Below are positions 34,944 through 43,029 of a DNA stretch of 64,000 nucleotides, piece after piece. Where the stretch lies: NCBI GenBank assembly GCA_947165045.1, contig CAMUYW010000007.1, positions 1 to 64,000 of the forward strand. Reading direction: 5' to 3'. Made by a program: the position numbers and the translations under genes. The stretch comes from an uncultured Fibrobacter sp. Its GTDB lineage: Bacteria > Fibrobacterota > Fibrobacteria > Fibrobacterales > Fibrobacteraceae. How positions within the stretch are numbered: position 1 is the stretch's first letter; each line of letters begins with the position of its first letter. The notes under the pieces are model-generated. The model saw nothing but the letters and a program-made list of their open reading frames with translations, did no database searches and had not been told where the DNA came from.

Positions 34944-35399
34944 GTGGGACACATATTTTTTATAACGCCATCATCGCCAGGCAGTCTGGACAAACTAAAC
35001 CAGTGGACTTTCCGCTGGCTGTTAGAGCATGGCAACATGGCAGACGATTCCACCCTTTACACATGCAATTCCATCGAAAGCGCACAGAGCCTTTTGGAAT
35101 CTGCACTCATCATCGGTCAGTCTCCGGCGCTCATCATCTTTGATCACGCCAATCATGCGACCGAAAAAAATCTTGCATTCAGCAAGGAACTCCACAATGG
35201 CATCCCGGAATCCTGGATCATCGAAATCATCCCGGACGACATGCCACTCCCCGAAGATTCTAGAGACGAAAGTACGTTCTGGATTAGGCGCCCCGTCAGC
35301 GAAGAAGAATGGTGCGCCACGCTCGAAAACGTTCTGCACAAGAACGGTTGTCCGCAATGGGCCAAGTGGACCCAGCACAAGAGCTATCGAGGATTTTAA
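34944..35399 (+). CDS. hypothetical protein, possibly a degenerate receiver domain
   Basis: A 151-residue soluble protein starting at GTG. The order of elements resembles a CheY-type receiver: an opening strand (HIFFITPSS), PALIIFDHANHATEKN where the phospho-aspartate strand would be, WIIEIIPDD, and WIRRPVSEEEWCATLENVL, which is similar to the KP-x-S end of receivers with Arg in place of Lys. If so it is a pseudo-receiver or a signalling remnant. The similarity is weak. It lies divergent from thiL and 15 bases before the next gene, probably its operon partner. Confidence 0.55.
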   Translation: MGHIFFITPSSPGSLDKLNQWTFRWLLEHGNMADDSTLYTCNSIESAQSLLESALIIGQSPALIIFDHANHATEKNLAFSKELHNGIPESWIIEIIPDDMPLPEDSRDESTFWIRRPVSEEEWCATLENVLHKNGCPQWAKWTQHKSYRGF

Positions 35400-35414
35400 C
35401 AGAGGTTTTTAACC

Positions 35415-36392
35415 GTGATTAAAGGCGTCAGCTATTTTGGTGTGCGCTCTCCGAAGCTCGCACGCATGGACCTTGTACAGATAAAAGAAGCGGGATTCAA
35501 CGCAATACTCCATACTTGGAGCGAAGAAGACCTGCAATATTATTACGATACCATGAAGCAAATCGTGAACGAGTCTGCCGCCATGGGGCTCTCCGTTTAC
35601 GTGAATCCGTGGGGCGTTGGTCGTGTGTTCGGCGGTGAAGCATATTCGGAACTCACAGCTCGCAATCACGACATGTGTCAAGTCGCCATCGACGGAATGC
35701 CGAAAGTAGCCGCCTGCCCGAATCATCCAGAATTTCGCGCTTACATGCACAAGTGGATTGCTACGGTTTGCGATACGAACGTCTCTACGATTTTCTGGGA
35801 CGAGCCGCACTTTTACTTTGAAAAGGGCGGGCTTAGTAACTGGAGCTGCCGCTGCGAGAAATGCCGTGAGTCGTTCCGTACAACGTTCGATTACGAGATG
35901 CCCGTTGAGCTTACCGACGACGTCAAAAAGTTCCGCGAGGAAAGTTTAATTGACTTTTTGGACGAGATGACGAAAGACGTGCATGACCGCGGCAAACGCA
36001 ACTGCGTTTGCATGCTCCCGCCGTGGTTCCCGGCGGGGCTCGACGACTGGGGACGCGTCGCCAGTCTCGCCGCGGTTGATGAAATCGCGAGCGACCCGTA
36101 CTGGGAACGGGGAGCGAGCGAAAAGTGGGTTCGCCAAAAGTATCGCGAAACCGCAAACAAGCTCGTGGAAGTCGCAGGCAAATACGGAAAGGCCGTTCAA
36201 ATGTGGATCAAGGCGTACCAGATTGAAGCTGGTCACGAAAACGATCTCGCCATTGCTGTTGCCGAAAGCCGTGCCGCTGGCATCAAGAATATTTTCGCTT
36301 GGAGCTATCGCGGCACAGAAACGCTCAGTTGGCTCAAGAGCGATAACCCCGACAAGGTTGCGGAAGTTTACCGCAAAGCGCTTGAGCTTTAA
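35415..36392 (+). CDS. TIM-barrel protein resembling glycoside hydrolases
   Basis: A 325-residue protein starting at GTG. Alternating strands and helices suggest a (beta/alpha)8 barrel: KEAGFNAILHTWSEED, MGLSVYVNPWGVG, TIFWDEPHFYF, RNCVCMLPPWFP, KAVQMWIKAYQI and GIKNIFAWSYRG are strand ends. The acidic pair in WDEPHFY is a candidate catalytic site. CRCEKCRESF, a Cys-x-Cys-x2-Cys cluster, resembles the zinc sites of some barrel glycosidases. It has no signal peptide, so it is cytoplasmic. No family name can be given with confidence; the substrate is unknown. A terminator follows at 36406. Confidence 0.6.
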   Translation: MIKGVSYFGVRSPKLARMDLVQIKEAGFNAILHTWSEEDLQYYYDTMKQIVNESAAMGLSVYVNPWGVGRVFGGEAYSELTARNHDMCQVAIDGMPKVAACPNHPEFRAYMHKWIATVCDTNVSTIFWDEPHFYFEKGGLSNWSCRCEKCRESFRTTFDYEMPVELTDDVKKFREESLIDFLDEMTKDVHDRGKRNCVCMLPPWFPAGLDDWGRVASLAAVDEIASDPYWERGASEKWVRQKYRETANKLVEVAGKYGKAVQMWIKAYQIEAGHENDLAIAVAESRAAGIKNIFAWSYRGTETLSWLKSDNPDKVAEVYRKALEL

Positions 36393-36405
36393 TGGAATAT
36401 ACAGA

Positions 36406-36434
36406 AAAAGCTCCCGTTTAACGGGAGCTTTTTT
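36406..36434. terminator. bidirectional intrinsic terminator
   Basis: AAAAGCTCCCGTT pairs with AACGGGAGCTTTT around a short TA-rich loop, with a T-run on each strand. It lies between two converging genes (stop at 36392, efp stop at 36480). Confidence 0.88.
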
Positions 36435-36452
36435 CATATCCAAGCAATGGAG

Positions 36453-36474
36453 ATTCCCGCTCGGAGGCGGGGAT
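36453..36474. repeat. dispersed palindrome before the efp stop
   Basis: ATTCCCGC-TCGGAG-GCGGGGAT is another member of the ATCCCCGC/GCGGGGAT family, with one mismatch and a six-base loop. It ends a few bases from the efp stop codon. Confidence 0.65.
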
Positions 36475-36479
36475 CTAAA

Positions 36480-37064
36480 TTACTTTGCGCGTTCGAGGTA
36501 AGAACCGTCGCGAGTATCGACGCGGATCTTGGTGTTGTTTTCGATGAAGAGCGGAATCATCACCTTAGCGCCAGTTTCGAGAGTAGCTTCACGCATCACG
36601 TTACCGCTGGTGTTGCCCTGAACTGCCGGAGGAGCGTCAACAATCATCAAGTCAACGAAAGTCGGCGGAATAACTTCGATCGGGAGCGTAGCGAGCGTCT
36701 TCGGATCCTTCCACCATGTAACTTCGACAGTAGCGCCATCGAGGAGCCAAACTTCACAGCCATTGAGAGCTTCCTTCGGGATTTCCATCGTTTCTTGAGT
36801 GGTGTTGTCCAAGAAATACCAAGTAGAACCATCATTGTAGAGGTATGTCATTTCGGTGTAGGTCACATCAGCTTCTTCCACCGTATCACCACTCTTCCAG
36901 GTACGTTCGAGAGTACGGCCAGTCACCAAGTTCTTGATACGAACGCGGTTGAAAGCCTGACCCTTACCCGGCTTCACAAACTGGTTTTCGATGATTTCAT
37001 ACGGCTGACCATCAACCATGATTTTCAATTTTTTACGGAATTCGTTGGTGCTTACAGTACCCAT
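36480..37064 (-). CDS. efp: elongation factor P
   Basis: A 194-residue translation factor that rescues ribosomes stalled at polyproline. Lys34 lies in VKPGKGQAFNRVRIKNL, the conserved loop modified by beta-lysylation in E. coli-type EF-P. LTYLYNDG-type sequence (MTYLYNDGSTWYF), PPTFVDLMIVDAPP and GNTSGNV follow the standard three-domain layout. It is divergent from an epmB-like gene 41 bases away, which supports the modification. Confidence 0.95.
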   Translation of the reverse strand: MGTVSTNEFRKKLKIMVDGQPYEIIENQFVKPGKGQAFNRVRIKNLVTGRTLERTWKSGDTVEEADVTYTEMTYLYNDGSTWYFLDNTTQETMEIPKEALNGCEVWLLDGATVEVTWWKDPKTLATLPIEVIPPTFVDLMIVDAPPAVQGNTSGNVMREATLETGAKVMIPLFIENNTKIRVDTRDGSYLERAK

Positions 37065-37105
37065 ATTATCCTCTTTTGGTTTTTGATTCTAAATTTAGCA
37101 ATATA

Positions 37106-38074
37106 ATGGAAAAATCTGTTACTGTTTTTACGCATATTCCTGAATTTTTAGACTATTTGGGCAAAGATTTTACAGGTTTAACAAGCGAAATGCTGGCAAA
37201 CCTGGACACAAAACCATCGTTTGCTTTTGATTGCTCCAAGCATTACGCCGACCTGATAAAGAAGTCCAGCGAGCCCGTCAAACTGCTACGCGAGGTTCTA
37301 CCTTCTACAGACGAACTCAAGGAGGCACCCGGTTTTGTAGACGACCCTGTGGGCGACCTCCCCGCCGGCAAGTCCGAATGTATTTTGCAAAAATACGAGA
37401 ACCGTGCGCTCATCGTTTCGACGTCCGCATGCGGTGTGCGTTGCCGTTTCTGCTTCAGGCGCAATTACCCATTCCAGGACACGCAGAACATCGCTAAAGA
37501 AGTTTCAGATTGGCTCGACGTTCATACGAACATCTGGGAAGTGATCCTCTCGGGTGGTGATCCGCTTACGCTTGGACCGGGGCCATTCCGCGACCTCATT
37601 GAAGCGATCGCATTCCACCCATCCGTGACAACGCTCCGCATTCACACACGCTTGCCCATCATGCGGCCCGATCTTGTGATGCAACATTTTGAATTGCTCC
37701 GCGAACTCCCCGCACGCTTCAATTGCGTTCTCGTTTCGCACGTAAACCATCCCGACGAACTCGACGAAGAATCCGCCGCAGTCTTTGCGCAGCTCAAGTT
37801 CAGCGGCTGGACGCTTTTAAACCAGAGCGTGATGCTAAAAGGCGTGAACGACGATGCAACAACACTCGAACGCCTATGCCGCAAGCTTTTCGAGCAAGGA
37901 GTCCTCCCCTACTACTTGCACCAGCTGGACCATGCGAAAGGCGTTGCGCATTTTGAAATCAGCGACGAACGCGCCAAAGAACTCGTTGCGCAAATTCGCA
38001 CCAAGCTCCCCGGCTACCTCGTGCCAAAACTCGTCCGCGAAATCGCCGGCGAAAAAAGCAAAACACCGATTTAA
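37106..38074 (+). CDS. epmB: EF-P beta-lysylation-type lysine 2,3-aminomutase
   Basis: A 322-residue radical-SAM protein of the KamA family. The CGVRCRFCFRRNYPF cluster binds the iron-sulfur centre. WEVILSGGDPLTLG, RIHTRLPIMRP and LVSHVNHPDEL are family motifs, and LLNQSVMLKGVNDD and PYYLHQLDHAKGVAHF complete the site for lysine and PLP. The length fits EpmB rather than the longer catabolic lysine 2,3-aminomutase, and the divergent efp gene agrees. No epmA is in the window. The stop overlaps that of the next, convergent gene. Confidence 0.9.
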   Translation: MEKSVTVFTHIPEFLDYLGKDFTGLTSEMLANLDTKPSFAFDCSKHYADLIKKSSEPVKLLREVLPSTDELKEAPGFVDDPVGDLPAGKSECILQKYENRALIVSTSACGVRCRFCFRRNYPFQDTQNIAKEVSDWLDVHTNIWEVILSGGDPLTLGPGPFRDLIEAIAFHPSVTTLRIHTRLPIMRPDLVMQHFELLRELPARFNCVLVSHVNHPDELDEESAAVFAQLKFSGWTLLNQSVMLKGVNDDATTLERLCRKLFEQGVLPYYLHQLDHAKGVAHFEISDERAKELVAQIRTKLPGYLVPKLVREIAGEKSKTPI

Positions 38075-38862
38075 AACCAATAGCCTATGCCGAGCTGGAT
38101 TTTATTGAAAAAGAAGTACGAGCCTGCTTCAATACCACTGGCATAATCAAAGTCCTTCTCATTAACAGTCTCTCCCGTCTCAGGGTCGAGATAAGATTTC
38201 CACACTGTAACAGTGTAACTGCCGCAGTTTTTATCAACCGTAACAACATCCGTCAGCTGATAAGACAATCGCAAATCGATAAAGAGTCCAAAAGAAAATT
38301 CATGTCCGATGCCCACAGAAATTCCCGCACCAGCAAAGCGATCTTCTTGGCATTTGTCTTCACGCGCCCCTTCGGGTTCGGGATGGTCACTTTTTCGCAT
38401 GAGCTTAAAATCCAACACAGGACCCACTTCAAAATAAATAACGTTCGGGATCTGCAATTGCGCCAACAATGGAATTTCTAGATAAAGCAAATAATCCTTA
38501 TCATAACCAGACCAACTGTAATCACCATCGTCATATTCACAAGGCGATCCGATAAGACATGTCGAATTTAGAGATTCAAGAGATCCATGCTGGAATTCTG
38601 AGCTAAAATAGCGATAATCCAAGCCAACCCCCGAATGAAGCGAAAGCCAAGGCGAAAAGCGGTACGACACATCAAGCGAAAGTGTCGCGCCATAGCCTAC
38701 GCCATCGGCATAAACGCCCCAAGTAGCATCCGTTATTTCGCCTACTTGATTAAAGCTCACATGAGCACCCAAACGTAGCGGCGTTTCTGCAGCCCACACA
38801 AGCATCGGCAAGCAAGCCAATAAAGCCACCACCATTCTGCACATTCTTTTTTTCAACAACAT
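38071..38862 (-). CDS. outer-membrane beta-barrel protein
   Basis: A 263-residue exported protein. Signal peptide about residues 1-24 (MVVALLACLPMLVWAAE). The rest is amphipathic strands: PLRLGAHVSFNQVG, YGATLSLDVSYRFSPWLSLHSGVGLDYRYF, GAGISVGIGHEFSFGLFIDLRLSYQL, ending KIQLGIGYWF with the terminal aromatic residue typical of barrels. It resembles small eight- to ten-stranded PorT/OmpW-like proteins. Four cysteines in loops (STCLIGSPCEY, EDKCQED, KNCGSY) are unusual. The function is unknown. The stop codon overlaps epmB. Confidence 0.78.
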   Translation of the reverse strand: MLLKKRMCRMVVALLACLPMLVWAAETPLRLGAHVSFNQVGEITDATWGVYADGVGYGATLSLDVSYRFSPWLSLHSGVGLDYRYFSSEFQHGSLESLNSTCLIGSPCEYDDGDYSWSGYDKDYLLYLEIPLLAQLQIPNVIYFEVGPVLDFKLMRKSDHPEPEGAREDKCQEDRFAGAGISVGIGHEFSFGLFIDLRLSYQLTDVVTVDKNCGSYTVTVWKSYLDPETGETVNEKDFDYASGIEAGSYFFFNKIQLGIGYWF

Positions 38863-38887
38863 ATTTTCCTCCTAACACTATTTATTT

Positions 38888-39865
38888 TTAATTATTTATT
38901 TCTCGTCCGAGAATGCGGTTGAGACAGTTCTCAAATTCTATTTCATTACTTTTCTCGTATTGCAAAGCATCTGATTCAGAACTAGACCTCGTATGTTGCA
39001 AATATTCCGCGTTTTCATCGCGACACAATTCTGGCGGAACATCGCGTTTTCTGCTATAATCACCCACACAAGTTGTTTCTCCAGACTTTAAAGATACAGA
39101 AACGCTATCGTGATAACGAGCATAATTCAAGTTCAAATCAAACTCTCGATTATCATAAGTAAACTTCATACTCTTATTCGTTTTGTCCAGAATCGTAATT
39201 CCATTTTTTTCTGCTCTAGAGTCAACAAATCCCGAGCCATAAAACACATATTCTACACGAAGGTAACTATTCGTCTCGCCCAAGAACTGGAACAAATCAT
39301 TCACAAAAACAGATTTCATGTAATCAAAATCAGCACGGTCATCCGCACGATATTCTACTTTATTTCCGTCAATTTTTAAATACTTATTATAACCTTCATT
39401 ACCACAAACATATTCGTCATTAACATACATGCACTGCGTCATAAGCCATGTACCATCTAACTTGCCAAAAGTTCCCCCAACAAGAATGGTCGTTTCAATA
39501 TCCTTTGTATTTTTATCTTCATAGGTATACGAAAGCAACAAAGTATCATTGCGGAATTTATAAGCGAAATTATTTTCATCAACGAAATAATAATCGGGAT
39601 CGTAAACAAACGCTCCATCACGTTTCAAACAGCCTCCCAAAACATCCAAAAATACCGTTATAGAATCACTTACTTCGTCAATTTTGGCAGATCCAGACGC
39701 GGTCACACGAGCTCGTGCAAATTGATTTTTCAAATCAACAGAAATTGAATTTTCCGTTTCTAAACAATTTCCATCTTCGGTAAAACCGGCGCATCCCGCA
39801 AGCAAAGCGAGGCAAGCCACGCAATTTGTCAGTATTTTTCGTACAATAAATTTATTCTTTTTCAT
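38888..39865 (-). CDS. lipoprotein paired with a TIGR02147-type regulator
   Basis: A 325-residue lipoprotein (lipobox LLAGC near residue 24) with no recognised domain. Its mature part is beta-rich with repeated short strands (SDSITVFLDVLGGCLK, NDTLLLSYTYED, TILVGGTFGKLDGTW), and it has several cysteines and an acidic C-terminus. It shares 14 bases with the end of the TIGR02147 gene upstream, a close coupling also known for this paralogous family in Fibrobacter, so it is probably controlled by or works with that protein. A short AT-rich gap separates it from the barrel gene. Confidence 0.7.
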   Translation of the reverse strand: MKKNKFIVRKILTNCVACLALLAGCAGFTEDGNCLETENSISVDLKNQFARARVTASGSAKIDEVSDSITVFLDVLGGCLKRDGAFVYDPDYYFVDENNFAYKFRNDTLLLSYTYEDKNTKDIETTILVGGTFGKLDGTWLMTQCMYVNDEYVCGNEGYNKYLKIDGNKVEYRADDRADFDYMKSVFVNDLFQFLGETNSYLRVEYVFYGSGFVDSRAEKNGITILDKTNKSMKFTYDNREFDLNLNYARYHDSVSVSLKSGETTCVGDYSRKRDVPPELCRDENAEYLQHTRSSSESDALQYEKSNEIEFENCLNRILGREINN

Positions 39866-40685
39866 TTTTTTCCACCTTTTTGCTCAATGGAAAGAGCTGT
39901 AAATTCAAACGGTAAACACGGTCATAACTTTTCACATTCGAAACTATGTCCGCTACTTTTTTACGGAACGCATCAAGTTCTGCAGCAAGACGTTCATACG
40001 CTTCACGGTCGAGCCCCATCGTCATTCCCGAAACATGGCGGTAATCGCGCGTATAACGTTCTAGTGCTTCGGCAGCAAGTTGCGCATACTGTTTTTGCAT
40101 GTTAACGACCGTCGCCGATACCACTTCGCGGGTACTTGAAACACCTTCACTCGTTTGATAGTAATTTCCGCATTCGTCCTTTTTCAAGAGCCCAAGCGAT
40201 TCCTGAAGTTCCAAAGATTCACGTGCTTCCGCCGCAGAGATTGCAGGAACAAGCGCATGTCCCATTTCAAGCGGAGTCGCGCCTTTCATAATCGGGGCAA
40301 GTTCTCTAAGCGCAGGATTCGCCCATGACGAAAAATACTCAAACGATTTCGCTTCCAAGAATTCCACGCGATTTTCTTGCGCAATAGACATCATCTGTTG
40401 AAACGCGGCTTGTCGAACTTCAGGGCGCGGGGAATCGCAAAACATCACCATTTGACGGAAAAAATCAGCCTGCACACCAGACAATTTCATTGCTGGCAAA
40501 ACTTTTTCGATGCCGACCTTAGAAAGTCTCGTTTTGCCATCGCATACAAGTTTCAAGAACCCAGACGAAGAAAATCCCGCAAGTTTTGCAAACTCGCGCC
40601 ACGTAAACGCGGAACATCTTTTACGGCTCTCGTAAAAGTCCCGAATGTACTCGCGGTAATTTCTGTATTCAAAAACGGATTTCAT
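39852..40685 (-). CDS. TIGR02147-family regulator
   Basis: A 277-residue protein starting MKSVFEYRNYREYIRDFYESRKR and continuing FTWREFAKLAGFSSSGFLKLVCDGKTRLS, the opening of the TIGR02147 family first described in Fibrobacter succinogenes. The opening block reads as a helix-turn-helix; the rest is helical with a recurring heptad pattern near the C-terminus. It is taken as a DNA-binding regulator, but the targets are unknown. It precedes and overlaps a lipoprotein gene. A strong terminator lies in the 233-base gap upstream, between this gene and the hisB operon. Confidence 0.82.
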   Translation of the reverse strand: MKSVFEYRNYREYIRDFYESRKRCSAFTWREFAKLAGFSSSGFLKLVCDGKTRLSKVGIEKVLPAMKLSGVQADFFRQMVMFCDSPRPEVRQAAFQQMMSIAQENRVEFLEAKSFEYFSSWANPALRELAPIMKGATPLEMGHALVPAISAAEARESLELQESLGLLKKDECGNYYQTSEGVSSTREVVSATVVNMQKQYAQLAAEALERYTRDYRHVSGMTMGLDREAYERLAAELDAFRKKVADIVSNVKSYDRVYRLNLQLFPLSKKVEKNEKE

Positions 40686-40837
40686 GGTCTTTACAACTCT
40701 ATCTATTCTAAAAATAAATTAAGTCCGGTAACAATTCAATATTTATGAAACATTTTTTGCAAATTTCTTTAAATTTGAACTATTTTTATATAAAATTCGC
40801 AATTTTCAACACATTATAAGAAACAACGTGTTTCATA

Positions 40838-40863
40838 TAAAAAGCCCCGACCTAGTCGGGGCT
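40838..40863 (-). terminator. terminator of the lptD-hisB operon
   Basis: On the minus strand AGCCCCGAC-TAG-GTCGGGGCT is followed by TTTTTA. Between it and the hisB stop, TGGATTCTTCCGCCTTCGG (40886-40904) and the following CGTCAGAATAACG are a variant of the dispersed repeat at 240. Confidence 0.88.
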
Positions 40864-40918
40864 GACAAAATTTTTTTAGAAATAATGGATTCTTCCGCCT
40901 TCGGCGTCAGAATAACGA

Positions 40919-41503
40919 TTACAGCACGCCCTTGCTGCTCGGGATGCCTTTCACGTTACGCGAGGGAGCAATTGCCATCGCAACAGCGCGGGCAAAAGCC
41001 TTGAAAATCGATTCCAAGCAGTGATGGTTGTCATTGCCGTAGAACAGTTCCACATGCAAGTTCATGCGAGCATTTTCGCAAAGACTCTTGAAGAAATGTT
41101 CAAACATGCTGGCTTCGATTCCGCCAGCCGTTGCAGCCGGGAGCTTTACGTTCCAGACAAAGCCAATGCGGTTGCTAAAGTCGATGCAAACGCGACTCAA
41201 GGCTTCGTCCATAGGAACAAAGTAAAATCCATAGCGTTCGATTCCCTTCTTGTCGCCAAGAGCTTCAACGAGAGCCTGACCGAGCACAATCGCGATATCT
41301 TCCATACTGTGGTGCATATCGACTTCAGTATCGCCCTTGCAAGTCAAATCAAGGTGAAATCCGCCGTGGACTTGGAACAAATTCAGCATGTGATCCAAGA
41401 AGCCCGAGCCCGAACTGATCTTACCTCTAGTGCAATCGTCCAAGTTCAAGAAAAGTTCAATATCGGTTTCACCCGTCTTGCGAGAAATCTTTGAAGAACG
41501 CAT
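40919..41503 (-). CDS. hisB: imidazoleglycerol-phosphate dehydratase
   Basis: A 194-residue enzyme of histidine synthesis. The manganese-binding signatures HHSMEDIAIVLG near residue 64 and NDNHHCLESIFKAFARA near the C-terminus are both present, as are SGFLDHMLNLF and the Gly/Ala stretch at the end (family H-x-x-E patterns). It lacks the N-terminal phosphatase domain of the E. coli bifunctional form. AGAGGTG precedes the ATG. Other his genes are absent; it is the last gene of the PDZ/lptD/maf/rodZ-like block. Confidence 0.95.
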   Translation of the reverse strand: MRSSKISRKTGETDIELFLNLDDCTRGKISSGSGFLDHMLNLFQVHGGFHLDLTCKGDTEVDMHHSMEDIAIVLGQALVEALGDKKGIERYGFYFVPMDEALSRVCIDFSNRIGFVWNVKLPAATAGGIEASMFEHFFKSLCENARMNLHVELFYGNDNHHCLESIFKAFARAVAMAIAPSRNVKGIPSSKGVL

Positions 41504-41514
41504 CTTAGCACCTC

Positions 41515-42453
41515 TTATTTAAGGACACGACCATCATAAACGCTGAAGCGAGCCACACGGCCAAACTTCGGCACAGGAACTGGAGTTTCAACACCATTCA
41601 AATACATCTTGCCAATAGCACGCGGTTCACCAATCACGATATACAACGTTCCACTTGCAGTATAAACAAGCTTGTTATCGACCGTTGCAATGTTCGCTTC
41701 TTTCACAAATTCATCATCGTCTTCGTCGCGCTTAATACCGACCCAGGAACGCATTTCACCAGAGCCCACAAGTTCAATCTTCGTGCGGCCATTATCCGAA
41801 ACCGGGCCCGTCACAGAATCTTTCTTAGAGGATGCCGAAATGAAGATTGTTGCAGAAGCCGGGAGATTTTCAGACTTTTTCATTGCCTTATCGACATCAG
41901 CCTGTGTCACCTTCTCGTTCTTTTCGTCCTTGATTGAATCGGCGGGAACAGCTTCAGCACCTTCAGGCATGTCCTGATTGATTTCCGTAGAATCTTCAGC
42001 AGCGACCACCGCTGGAGGATTAACATCCGCACTAGAAGAAGATTCGCCCTTCGTCACAAAGTGGAGAGCCACAATAAAAAGCGCAACGATAACGACGATT
42101 GCCACCGGTACAGCTTTGCTACGCGGCTTCTTTTCCTCATCCGACACAGGAGAAATATTCTTAATCGGTTCCGTTTCACGCACGGTATAAGAGGAACCAA
42201 CTTCTTCTGCATAAATTTTCAGAACAGCCTTTGGATCTAAACCCAACTTAGAACTTACAGAGTTCAGGTAGCTACGAACGTATGCTTCTACCGGCAAAGA
42301 TTTCCAATCGCTCGCTTCAATAAAACGAAGCATCTTCACCGAGATTTTTGTACGTTCCGAAAGGTCATCAATAGAAAGCCCTTGAGATTCGCGAACGCGG
42401 ACCAAAAAAGCGCCTAAGCGTTCGTTGGGATTTTTCTCATCCAATTGAATCAT
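41515..42453 (-). CDS. RodZ-like helix-turn-helix membrane protein
   Basis: A 312-residue protein with an N-terminal HTH of the RodZ type (LGAFLVRVRESQGLSIDDLSERTKISVKMLRFIE, residues 12-45), a transmembrane helix (VPVAIVVIVALFIVALHF, about 115-132), an acidic periplasmic linker, and a C-terminal beta domain with RSWVGIKRDEDD and MYLNGVE, resembling DUF4115. RodZ links MreB to the envelope in rod-shape control, which suits its place beside maf and lptD. The start is four bases from the maf stop. Confidence 0.82.
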   Translation of the reverse strand: MIQLDEKNPNERLGAFLVRVRESQGLSIDDLSERTKISVKMLRFIEASDWKSLPVEAYVRSYLNSVSSKLGLDPKAVLKIYAEEVGSSYTVRETEPIKNISPVSDEEKKPRSKAVPVAIVVIVALFIVALHFVTKGESSSSADVNPPAVVAAEDSTEINQDMPEGAEAVPADSIKDEKNEKVTQADVDKAMKKSENLPASATIFISASSKKDSVTGPVSDNGRTKIELVGSGEMRSWVGIKRDEDDDEFVKEANIATVDNKLVYTASGTLYIVIGEPRAIGKMYLNGVETPVPVPKFGRVARFSVYDGRVLK

Positions 42454-42456
42454 TTG

Positions 42457-43029
42457 CTATACCTTAACTTCTAAACCATCCAACATTTCCAGTGTACGTG
42501 CAACTGGTAACCCAACCACGTTGTAGTAGCAACCGTTGATAGACTTTATCAGGCGCGCACCATTTGTTTGAATGCCATACGCTCCGGCTTTATCCATCGG
42601 GTCTTTAGAATTTACATAATCTTCAAGTTCCTGTAATGAACAGTTTCTAAAAAAGACCTCTGTTTTCTCCTCAGAAGCTCTGAGAATTTCGCCATTACGA
42701 GCAATCGCAACTCCAGTGATGACAAAATGCGATCGATTGTTCAGTTTGTTCAGCATTTCGAGAGCGTTCGCTTCGGATTTGGGCTTTCCTAGCGGTATGT
42801 TGTCCAAAAAGACTAACGTATCAAAGCCAAGAACGTAAGCATCGCGTTCAATGCGAGACACAGACAGAGCCTTGATGCAGGCGTTTTCACGCGGGAAATC
42901 GAGTGGGTTTGTGCTTGTGGGCTTTTCATCCTCTCCGGAGACGACCACACGGAATTTAACGCCCAGCTGTTTTAAAATTTCAGAACGGCGCGGAGAGCCG
43001 CTCGCGAGAACAATTTCTGTATTAGTCAT
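42457..43029 (-). CDS. maf: Maf-family nucleotide pyrophosphatase
   Basis: A 190-residue protein. It opens with IVLASGSPRRSEILKQLG, has ENACIKALSV and GFDTLVFLDNIPLGKPKSEANALEML, and DPMDKAGAYGIQ near the C-terminus, all Maf signatures. Maf proteins hydrolyse non-canonical or canonical pyrimidine triphosphates and have been linked to septum control. I start at ATG 43029, which overlaps the end of lptD by eight bases. Confidence 0.93.
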   Translation of the reverse strand: MTNTEIVLASGSPRRSEILKQLGVKFRVVVSGEDEKPTSTNPLDFPRENACIKALSVSRIERDAYVLGFDTLVFLDNIPLGKPKSEANALEMLNKLNNRSHFVITGVAIARNGEILRASEEKTEVFFRNCSLQELEDYVNSKDPMDKAGAYGIQTNGARLIKSINGCYYNVVGLPVARTLEMLDGLEVKV

